Of a DNA stretch of 35,007 nucleotides, positions 1 through 7,052 are shown one piece after another. This stretch comes from Bacteroidaceae bacterium (GTDB taxonomy: Bacteria > Bacteroidota > Bacteroidia > Bacteroidales > Bacteroidaceae), in the NCBI GenBank assembly GCA_017470525.1, contig JAFUYM010000033.1, positions 1-35,007 on the forward strand. Direction: 5' to 3'. Each line of letters starts with the position of its first letter. Within the stretch, counting starts at the first letter, position 1. The notes under the pieces are model-generated. The model saw only the letters and a program-made list of their open reading frames with translations, did no database searches and was not told the origin of the DNA. A program made the translations under genes and the position numbers.

Positions 1-378
1 AGAGATGACAACCTTCTTGGCACCAGCCTCGATGTGAGCAGAAGCCTTAGCCTTAGAAGTGTAGAAACCAGTACACTCGAGCACTACGTCAACACCCAGT
101 TCGCCCCAAGGGAGTTCTGCTGCGTTTGGCTTAGCGTAGATAGTGATTTCCTTACCGTCAACGATGATAGAGTTCTCTGTTGCCTCAACAGTGTGCTTGC
201 CCTCGCCGAACTTGCCAGCGAAGCCACCCTGTGCAGTGTCATACTTGAGCAGGTGAGCCAACATCTTAGGGCTTGTCAAGTCGTTGATAGCGATTACTTC
301 ATAACCTTCAGCCTCGAACATCTGACGGAAAGCGAGGCGACCGATACGGCCAAAGCCGTTAATTGCTACTTTTGTCAT
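1..378 (-). CDS. gapA: Glyceraldehyde-3-phosphate dehydrogenase, N-terminal part (runs off the window)
   Basis: Catalyses the NAD-dependent oxidative phosphorylation of glyceraldehyde-3-phosphate in glycolysis, in the cytoplasm. The minus strand reads [20 protein letters not shown] at its N-terminus, which carries the GxGxxG Rossmann motif (NGFGRIG), followed about 20 residues later by INDL, the acidic position that favours NAD over NADP. The frame stays open to base 1 (126 codons, ending near KKVVIS). The catalytic cysteine domain lies outside the window, so activity cannot be judged. The ATG at 376-378 gives the canonical GAPDH N-terminus. A Bacteroidetes -7 box about 100 bp upstream suggests it is transcribed alone. 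The neighbour across the divergent gap is the ABC-F gene. Confidence 0.96.
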   Translation of the reverse strand, partial: MTKVAINGFGRIGRLAFRQMFEAEGYEVIAINDLTSPKMLAHLLKYDTAQGGFAGKFGEGKHTVEATENSIIVDGKEITIYAKPNAAELPWGELGVDVVLECTGFYTSKAKASAHIEAGAKKVVIS

Positions 379-479
379 TTTGATTGAATAAATTTATAAA
401 GTTAATAAAACCAGAGTTTGATTAGTTGGAGTGGCATAAAACCTCCTATGTGGAGGCATACTCTCTCTCTTACAGACTG

Positions 480-487
480 CAAAGGTA
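480..487 (-). promoter_or_regulatory. Candidate -7 element of the gapA promoter
   Basis: The minus strand reads TACCTTTG, a perfect match to the Bacteroidetes primary sigma factor -7 consensus TAnnTTTG, and lies about 100 nt upstream of the gapA start. I see no convincing TTTG -33 box at 19-21 bp, so the call rests on the -7 box alone. Confidence 0.6.
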
Positions 488-583
488 AGAAAAAAAACAA
501 CAATGTGAACGATTTTGGGGCTGTTTTCTTCAAAAAAATTGAAAGGCGAACGTCAAAAGCCTCCGATTGCGAGGTGCAGAGCC

Positions 584-636
584 GCCCTCGCCCTTGCTTT
601 TGTCAACTTGGGGTTGCAAAATGGTGAGGGCTTTTT
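584..636 (+). terminator. Terminator-like hairpin in the gapA/ABC-F gap
   Basis: GCCCTCGCC (584-592) pairs with GGTGAGGGC (623-631), nine pairs including one G-U, and is followed directly by TTTTT. A short inner stem TTGC/GCAA (594-597, 616-619) could fill the loop. It faces the plus strand, yet no plus-strand gene ends just before it, so its purpose is unclear. The rest of the 379-786 gap holds the gapA leader, an inverted repeat and the ABC-F promoter. Confidence 0.35.
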
Positions 637-643
637 AAATTTG

Positions 644-2397
<1,754 letters not shown>

Positions 2398-2453
2398 CCT
2401 GTTCAATAGATGTGGATAGGACAAAATGAGCCTTTCTTGTCAGAATAGCCACA

Positions 2454-2486
2454 AAAACAGGAAGCGACTTCTTTTTTTCCTGTTTT
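2454..2486 (+). terminator. Probable terminator after the ABC-F gene
   Basis: AAAACAGGAA (2454-2463) pairs perfectly with TTCCTGTTTT (2477-2486). The stem ends in a T-rich 3' arm 57 nt after the ABC-F stop codon. The 13-nt loop is T-rich. Confidence 0.55.
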
Positions 2487-2532
2487 CTTCAAAAAAAGCG
2501 TAACTGTCCTGACGACAGATCGTTGTGAAAAC

Positions 2533-2572
2533 ACGAGCACCCTGCACCAAATAATAGGCGCTGGGTGCTTGT
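2533..2572. terminator. Hairpin next to the nucleotidyltransferase remnant
   Basis: ACGAGCACCC (2533-2542) pairs with GGGTGCTTGT (2563-2572) with one G-U pair. On the minus strand the stem is followed by GTGTTTTCA, so it could end transcripts of the remnant gene. It shares its right arm with the first 23-bp repeat unit. Confidence 0.35.
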
Positions 2573-2616
2573 CATTTTATGCGCTGGGTGCGCGAAAAGA
2601 GATGCGCTGAGTGCGC
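2558..2616. repeat. Three-unit tandem repeat with exact 23-bp period
   Basis: The core GCGCTGGGTGC starts at 2558 and 2581, and a one-base variant GCGCTGAGTGC starts at 2604, giving an exact 23-bp spacing. The 12 bases between cores are not conserved. The array lies over the 3' end of the truncated nucleotidyltransferase reading frame. Three units with variable spacers do not amount to a CRISPR. Confidence 0.7.
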
Positions 2617-2742
2617 ATATAGGAGGAAATTGATATCGCCATTCGACCGAGAACCGAAGATGAGAACACGCTTGATGTTCCGATGCTTTCTGAACACCCC
2701 TTGCAGTTCCTCTATAACCGTTTCATTGAGTCCGAACTTCAT
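2572..2742 (-). pseudogene. Truncated MNT-type nucleotidyltransferase remnant
   Basis: The minus-strand frame begins MKFGLNETVIEELQGVF and continues ..IKRVLIFGSRSNGDI, which resembles the N-terminus of minimal nucleotidyltransferases (MNT antitoxin-like proteins) up to the GSR active-site strand. Homologous families continue with GSDIDL and about 60 further residues carrying the metal-binding Asp. Here the similarity ends at about residue 40 and the frame runs out through the 23-bp repeats to a stop at 2572, after 56 codons. No HEPN partner is next to it. I therefore call it a decayed fragment. A TATCTTTG sequence at 2752-2759 on the minus strand would leave only a short leader. Family assignment rests on the N-terminal motif alone. 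Confidence 0.5.
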
Positions 2743-3197
2743 TGTTTTCCACAAAGATATATAATTTAAGTTTCGGGAGTTTGCCTCCCTTTGAAGTTAA
2801 AGAAGTTAGAGAAGTTAAAGACGATACTCTGCCAACAATACAACATTCGTCTCTAACTTCTGAGCGAAGCGATAACTTCCGAAAGTTGAGTACATAATAT
2901 ACTCCACCTCCATAAAAACATCCATTATCGGAACAAATTATCGTTAATTATCGTTAATTATCGTTTATCTTGCGCCGCAGCGCAAGAGGCTGCCCATGAA
3001 GATTTTTTGCTCCTTCGCCGCCAAAGGCGGCTTGGAAAAACGAAAATTACCGATAATTTTTTGTTTTATAGAGGAAAGATAAGAACTTCCTCGTTTAATT
3101 CCTAAAAAATCGGACATTTTTTCTTCGAAAGCCTGTAGTTTTTGTATTTTGTTGAAAAAAGTTTCAAGAAAATGAAAAACTTACACATATTTTTGTT
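2743..3197. other. Intergenic stretch with short hairpins and repeats, no gene seen
   Basis: No supportable ORF. It contains small GC hairpins: GGGAG/CTCCC (2775-2789), CTTGCGC/GCGCAAG (2969-2986) and GCCGCC/GGCGGC (3017-3031). It also holds an AAGTTAAAG/AAGTTAGAG direct-repeat patch around 2795-2820 and the 10-bp tandem array described separately. The last 100 bases are strongly AT-rich and lead into the promoter of the structured RNA. Confidence 0.6.
2936..2965. repeat. 10-bp tandem repeat, three exact copies
   Basis: AATTATCGTT occurs three times head to tail (2936-2945, 2946-2955, 2956-2965). An inverted partial copy, CGATAATT, lies near 3051-3058. One repeat per DNA helical turn is the arrangement expected for a cooperative protein-binding site, but no binding protein can be named. 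Confidence 0.75.
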
Positions 3198-3205
3198 TAT
3201 CTTTG
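3198..3205 (+). promoter_or_regulatory. -7 element of the structured-RNA promoter
   Basis: TATCTTTG matches the Bacteroidetes TAnnTTTG consensus, followed by a likely start of transcription near 3210. A good -33 TTTG is not visible at the usual distance. Confidence 0.55.
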
Positions 3206-3210
3206 CAACT

Positions 3211-3530
3211 GTTCTCTTGCCGAAGTCCACTTTCGGGTGGGGTTGAGGGAGGGAACCTATATATAGAAAAGGCGTTACTTGCGCTTTGTGCTTGACGTTC
3301 GGGAATCTGGCAGTTCCATAAAAAAACAAGTCAAAAAACAAAGCAACAATGGCGTCCACTTGGTGTATATGATATGATACTATCAGTAAAAGCCCCATAG
3401 GCTTTATGTAACTGTTTTATCATTATATGCCAATGCGTGGGCTTCGGCGTTGCTCGTTTCGACTTGTTGGGCGATGCCAGAGCCTCTGAACGTGAGACGA
3501 GCAATAGGACAGAACTCTCACGCATTTTTT
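3211..3530 (+). ncRNA. Candidate structured non-coding RNA, family not recognised
   Basis: The region has a promoter at its 5' end, dense complementary pairings and a stem closing onto a U-run. 5' domain: GTTCTCT (3211-3217) pairs with AGGGAAC (3250-3256) around a UUCG-capped hairpin CCACT/GGTGG (3227-3240). Middle: AAGGCG/CGCTTT (3269-3287), GGAA/TTCC (3302-3317) and a perfect AAAGCC/GGCTTT hairpin (3389-3405). 3' domain: AATGCGTG (3432-3439) pairs exactly with CACGCATT (3519-3526), enclosing a UUCG hairpin (3441-3448), a long stem TTGCTCGT/ACGAGCAA (3450-3457, 3497-3504; extendable to 12 pairs) and CAGA/TCTG (3478-3488). The outer stem runs into TTTTTT, so it doubles as a terminator. It does not show signature sequences of tmRNA, RNase P RNA or SRP RNA. 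ORFs on the opposite strand look like artefacts of this structure. Exact ends are estimates. Confidence 0.6.
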
Positions 3531-3603
3531 GTATATATGACTCAATCAAATCTTTGCTTACCCGCCAAGTTCGAGAGTTGCACGGCAATAAAACTTATTA
3601 AAT

Positions 3604-3834
3604 ATGAAAATATCATGTGGTATTGAACATGAACGTTTGGCTCTTGGATTTGACGATGTGCGTTTTATCTACATCAAAGGAACTTCTTATGCACCGTCAC
3701 AAACATTCTTTGTGAAAAACGAAGACTTTTATGGTCGGAATGATATGTCTGTCGAAGAGAAGAATAATGCGTTGAAGGCGATTGATGCATACAATGCAAA
3801 GAATGCTTGGCAAATCGCTCTTGTGGATGACTAA
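3604..3834 (+). CDS. Small hypothetical protein, 76 residues
   Basis: I do not recognise this protein. It starts MKISCGIEHERLALGFDDVR, has a mixed beta-like N-terminal half (FIYIKGTSYAPSQTFFVKN) and a helical C-terminal half rich in Asn, Ala and Lys, ending VDD. There is no signal peptide or membrane segment. It sits 74 bases after the terminator end of the structured RNA, with a weak -7-like AATCTTTG at 3549-3556, so it may have its own promoter or use read-through from the RNA. A strong hairpin follows the stop codon. Its AT-rich codon use fits the island rather than the flanking core genes. Confidence 0.55.
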   Translation: MKISCGIEHERLALGFDDVRFIYIKGTSYAPSQTFFVKNEDFYGRNDMSVEEKNNALKAIDAYNAKNAWQIALVDD

Positions 3835-3841
3835 AAAGAAT

Positions 3842-3882
3842 GGAAAGTATAGGGTATAACCATAGGATACCCTATACTTTCC
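3842..3882. terminator. Perfect 16-bp stem hairpin after the 76-residue ORF
   Basis: GGAAAGTATAGGGTAT (3842-3857) is exactly complementary to bases 3867-3882, with a 9-nt loop. It begins 8 bases after the stop codon at 3834. No T-run follows, so it may act as a bidirectional terminator or mRNA-stabilising hairpin rather than a classical intrinsic terminator. Confidence 0.65.
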
Positions 3883-3945
3883 CTACGGTTTGTAAATGAA
3901 CTTATAATATTAACCAAGCAATTAGAAAGAAATTATGGAGATACA

Positions 3946-4329
3946 TTGAGAGAACTCTCCCCGCAAGCAGTGGAAGCCCTCAAAGAGATAAAGAAAACAT
4001 GGGACAAACTACAGAAAGAGCCATATGGCAGATTTCTCCCAAACGGCATGTCATTGCCACCAAGTTCTGGAAATTATTTGTACAATGTTGACAAACTTGA
4101 GAAGCAAATAGGGCTTCTTTGTGATGAGACTTCTAATGCTTTTCAAACAGTGCTCAATGATTTTTGTCATACAGTTGATAAAGAATGTGCATATGTGAGA
4201 AATTATCGCGATGATTCGCGTAAAAGCAGAGAAAAGAATAATGCAGTTTTATCTGATTTGATGCGTAATGCGAATAATCAAATAGCATTGGATTTGTTTC
4301 CAGTTCTTAAGTTAACGCATAATTTATAA
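3946..4329 (+). CDS. Hypothetical helical protein, about 127 residues, start uncertain
   Basis: The open frame reads LRELSPQAVEALKEIKKTW near its N-terminus and is rich in Lys, Glu, Asn and Leu, consistent with a mostly helical soluble protein. I recognise no family. There is no ATG in this frame near the 5' end: the only candidate is TTG at 3946. An ATG at 3935 lies in another frame and hits a stop after MEIH, just as this frame opens. A single missing base near 3945 would join them, so a frameshift or a TTG start are both possible. It is followed by 67 bases to the BspA-like gene and may be cotranscribed with it. Confidence 0.45.
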   Translation: MRELSPQAVEALKEIKKTWDKLQKEPYGRFLPNGMSLPPSSGNYLYNVDKLEKQIGLLCDETSNAFQTVLNDFCHTVDKECAYVRNYRDDSRKSREKNNAVLSDLMRNANNQIALDLFPVLKLTHNL

Positions 4330-4396
4330 AATTTTTAAAAGAAGAGTGAGGCACGTTAATGCGTGACATTTTCATTACTTCAAAAACATTGCAAAT

Positions 4397-6145
4397 ATGA
4401 AAAAAAGTCCATGTATTTTAGTTTTAGTGTGCATGCTCATCATGTGCACATTGATATCTTGCAGCAAAAACAATGAGGGTGAGTCGGAAAACGAGGAAGT
4501 TGAAAATCGGATTACAGATGAAGAGGATGAAAGTTTTATGGTCTCCCTCACTGCCATAAATTACACAACAGATGGTTACTTTGACGGTGTGTTGTATTAT
4601 CAAATAACATCAAACTTGGATAACACAGTAGAGGTCACAAAAGGTTCCAGGGGAATTTCCGTTGTCAAAATTCCTAAATATGTGATAATTAATGGAACTA
4701 CATATTCTGTTACGAGTATTCATTCCGAAGCATTCCAACAATGTGAGAATTTGAGTTCAGTTATTATCTCTGACAATATTGTCTCTATTGGTGAAAATGC
4801 TTTTGAAGGAATACAAAATTTGGATTCTATTGTTTTCGGTAAGAATGTGATGACTATTGGCTATAATGCTTTTAGTGGATGTCCCATAAGTAAAATTGAA
4901 TTTGCAGACGGAGAAAGCCTTGGGCGAATTATGTGTAAACGTGGATGGAGAGATACAATATATGAAACATGGTTGATGCAAAAACTCTATGGAGGAAGAG
5001 TACCCACGTACGATAACGATATACACTTATTTATTCAGGGGAAAGAAGTCCATGATATAATAATTCCTACAAGTGTCACATCAATAGATGAATGTGCTTT
5101 CGTCGGTTGTAACAATTTGAACTCTGTAACGATTTTCGATGGTGTAAAGGAAGTCGGTTTTGGGGCTTTTTATGGTTGTAGTAACTTGACATCTCTGACC
5201 ATTTCTAATAGTGTTACTAAGATTGACCCTTATGCTTTCTACCAATGTAGTAGTTTGAACTCCTTGACTATACATGGCAATATTACATATATAGGCGAAT
5301 ATGCTTTTGGATTCTGTCAAAGATTGACCTCTTTGACCATCGATGGTGATGCCACAGGTATTGACGAACTTGCTTTTGGGGGGTGTAGTGGTTTAGAATC
5401 CGTAAATATAGATATAAAAGATTTATCAAGATGGTGTATTAGTAATTGTAATATTTTTATGAACTATAGCTATGCGATTAATTTATCTTTAAATGGTGAG
5501 ATAATACGGAGTCTGATTATTCCAAACGCTGTTACATCTATCAGTGATTTTGTATTTCATAACTGCAGCGGCTTGACCTCATTGACCATCCCCAACAGCG
5601 TCACATCCATCGGCGAATCTGCTTTCGAGGGCTGCAGCGGCTTGACATCGCTGACTATCCCCAACAGCGTCACATCCATCGGATATCAGGCTTTTCGGAA
5701 TTGCAGCGGCTTGACCTCATTGACCATCCCCAACAGCGTCACATCCATCGGCGAATCTGCTTTCGAGGGCTGCAGCGGCTTGACATCGCTGACTATCCCC
5801 AACAGCGTCACATCCATCGGCAGTTATGCTTTCGGGGGCTGCAGTGGCTTGACCTCTGTGACCATCCCCAACAGCGTCACATCTATTGGCAGTTCTGCTT
5901 TCTATGGCTGTAGCGGCTTGACCTCCTTGACCATCCCCAACAGCGTCACATCCATTGGCACCGGGGCTTTCGCTGGCTGTACCAATGTGAGTTCTATAAC
6001 GATATGCGCATCTATACCTCCAACCATTTATTATTCATTTGATGGAAGAGATGATTGTCTTATTTATGTGCCGTCAGGAAGTGTCGAAGCATATAGAAAT
6101 GCCGAAGGATGGGAATATTGCGCAGATAGAATTCGAGGATTTTGA
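4397..6145 (+). CDS. BspA-like leucine-rich-repeat surface lipoprotein, C-terminus truncated by frameshift
   Basis: A 582-residue predicted surface lipoprotein; BspA-type proteins mediate adhesion to host or other bacteria. The N-terminus has a signal with lipobox LISC (Cys22), then an acidic, Asn/Glu-rich stretch (23-45) that could act as a surface-export signal. Residues from about 105 on are LRR_5-type repeats of about 23 residues. The early ones are diverged, while the last six (about 393-530) are near identical copies of SGLTSLTIPNSVTSIG plus a variable xxAFxxC. The frame ends ...WEYCADRIRGF at a TGA, but a typical tail continues in the +1 frame (6129-6254). The near-identical repeats are GC-rich, in contrast to the AT-rich rest of the gene. 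It may still make a membrane-anchored LRR protein without the tail. Confidence 0.88.
   Translation: MKKSPCILVLVCMLIMCTLISCSKNNEGESENEEVENRITDEEDESFMVSLTAINYTTDGYFDGVLYYQITSNLDNTVEVTKGSRGISVVKIPKYVIINGTTYSVTSIHSEAFQQCENLSSVIISDNIVSIGENAFEGIQNLDSIVFGKNVMTIGYNAFSGCPISKIEFADGESLGRIMCKRGWRDTIYETWLMQKLYGGRVPTYDNDIHLFIQGKEVHDIIIPTSVTSIDECAFVGCNNLNSVTIFDGVKEVGFGAFYGCSNLTSLTISNSVTKIDPYAFYQCSSLNSLTIHGNITYIGEYAFGFCQRLTSLTIDGDATGIDELAFGGCSGLESVNIDIKDLSRWCISNCNIFMNYSYAINLSLNGEIIRSLIIPNAVTSISDFVFHNCSGLTSLTIPNSVTSIGESAFEGCSGLTSLTIPNSVTSIGYQAFRNCSGLTSLTIPNSVTSIGESAFEGCSGLTSLTIPNSVTSIGSYAFGGCSGLTSVTIPNSVTSIGSSAFYGCSGLTSLTIPNSVTSIGTGAFAGCTNVSSITICASIPPTIYYSFDGRDDCLIYVPSGSVEAYRNAEGWEYCADRIRGF
5564..5820 (+). 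repeat. 119-bp perfect direct repeat within the LRR array (69-bp unit)
   Basis: Bases 5564-5682 and 5702-5820 are identical, offset by 138 bp, which is two 69-bp (23-codon) LRR units. The whole run of six units (about 5572-5980) keeps almost the same DNA sequence, including third codon positions. This points to recent duplication or gene conversion rather than selection on protein alone. Confidence 0.9.
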
Positions 6146-6254
6146 GAATAATAAGATTTACACACAGGAAGGCAAACCCACCAAGACTTTGCAGAAAGGA
6201 GTGAACATCATCCGCTATTCTGACGGACAAGTGAAGAAGGTGCTGGTGAGATAG
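6129..6254 (+). pseudogene. Out-of-frame C-terminal tail of the BspA-like gene
   Basis: In the +1 frame relative to the LRR gene the sequence reads ...EDFENNKIYTQEGKPTK followed by LQKGVNIIRYSDGQVKKVLVR and a TAG at 6252. Tails of this pattern (KGVxII...KKVxVK/R at the extreme C-terminus) are common on secreted proteins of Prevotella-like bacteria and resemble sorting domains. The two frames overlap between about 6126 and 6145, so a one-base change in GATAGAATTCGAGG would restore a full-length protein. Either a real inactivating frameshift or an assembly error is possible. Confidence 0.7.
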
Positions 6255-6335
6255 GAATCATCATGATTCGATAAACCCGAATAGGTCATTAGAACATAAA
6301 TTGAATTTTTTAATGACCAATTTGGGATAAAAACA

Positions 6336-6371
6336 AAAGCCGCCCGCAATCGACTGGTTGCGGGCGGCTTT
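6336..6371. terminator. Strong bidirectional terminator between the LRR gene and lptC
   Basis: AAAGCCGCCCGCAA (6336-6349) pairs perfectly over 14 bp with 6358-6371, with an 8-nt loop. A-rich sequence on the left and T-rich on the right allow it to serve both convergent units: the LRR gene from the left and the lptC operon from the right. Confidence 0.85.
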
Positions 6372-6407
6372 GTTATGCCGAGTGTTATGCCAGAGAAAGT
6401 AAGCCGG

Positions 6408-7043
6408 TCATTCTCCGTTGGTTGCAGTATTCTCCTGCTCTGCCATCAGGTTAGGGTCAGGCTGCGGAGTGGGGCTGTTGTCTTCGAGGGGGAAACGTCC
6501 TTTGGAGGAGTGGATGATGTAGTCGGTCATCTGTTCGTTGCTGCTGAAGTCGTAGCCAGAAAGTTGCTGGGTTTCACCATCAATTTCCATGTAGGCGGGG
6601 GAGTAGATGCGGTGGGCACGTGTGTCCCAATAGAGGAGGGTGGTCTTGAAGGTCTCGCCTTTCACATTTTTGGCGAGAACGCGACCATGAAGTTCCCAAA
6701 GCCCTTGATTATAGAAATTGTAAGCGGTGTCGGATGAGATGAAGGCTTCCGCCTGGAAGGATTTGTCGAAAGTCTCGATGAAGAGTCCTTTCATGAAGGA
6801 CCAGTATTGCGGTTCTTTCTTGTCGTAGATGCACCATTCTTCGGCAATCATCTTGTAGCGGATGATGCCGGAGTCGCTGATGAGGGTGCTGACCCCGAGG
6901 GTCTGGAGGGTGGGCAAGGAATCACGTTCTCCAATGTCTGGCCCGACTTTCTTGTCGCTGTCGTCGCACGATTGGAGTGATAGCATTGCAGCAGCCATGA
7001 TGACTGCTGCAACGCTGAATATGTGTGTGATTCTTTGTGTCAT
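6408..7043 (-). CDS. lptC: LPS export periplasmic protein LptC
   Basis: LptC is anchored at the inner membrane and receives LPS from the LptB2FG extractor, passing it to LptA on the way to the outer membrane. The 211-residue protein starts MTQRITHIFSVAAVIMAAAM and has a lipobox LQSC (Cys26), so here it is a lipoprotein rather than a single-pass protein. The conserved core runs from TLGVSTLISDSGIIRYKMIA to IDGETQQLSGYDF, the beta-jellyroll expected of LptC. A Pro/Gln-rich C-terminal tail of about 25 residues follows. It is 9 nt downstream of the TPR gene and is evidently the last gene of that operon. Confidence 0.88.
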   Translation of the reverse strand: MTQRITHIFSVAAVIMAAAMLSLQSCDDSDKKVGPDIGERDSLPTLQTLGVSTLISDSGIIRYKMIAEEWCIYDKKEPQYWSFMKGLFIETFDKSFQAEAFISSDTAYNFYNQGLWELHGRVLAKNVKGETFKTTLLYWDTRAHRIYSPAYMEIDGETQQLSGYDFSSNEQMTDYIIHSSKGRFPLEDNSPTPQPDPNLMAEQENTATNGE

Positions 7044-7052
7044 AGCCGTTCT

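Noticed and set aside
418-627. 69-codon plus-strand frame in the gapA leader region
   Set aside because: It overlaps the gapA promoter and a hairpin, has low-complexity composition (KGKKKNNN), and no recognisable feature.
2558-2616. Minimal CRISPR or iteron array
   Set aside because: Only three 11-bp cores, no conserved longer repeat, no cas or replication gene nearby; kept simply as a tandem repeat.
3102-3588. Two minus-strand frames of 98 and 85 codons across the structured RNA
   Set aside because: They run over the promoter, stems and terminator of the RNA, have low-complexity ends and no protein motif; the complementary stems explain the sequence better.
5564-5980. CRISPR-like array
   Set aside because: The regularly repeated sequence is an in-frame 69-bp coding repeat of LRR units; there are no unique spacers and no cas genes.
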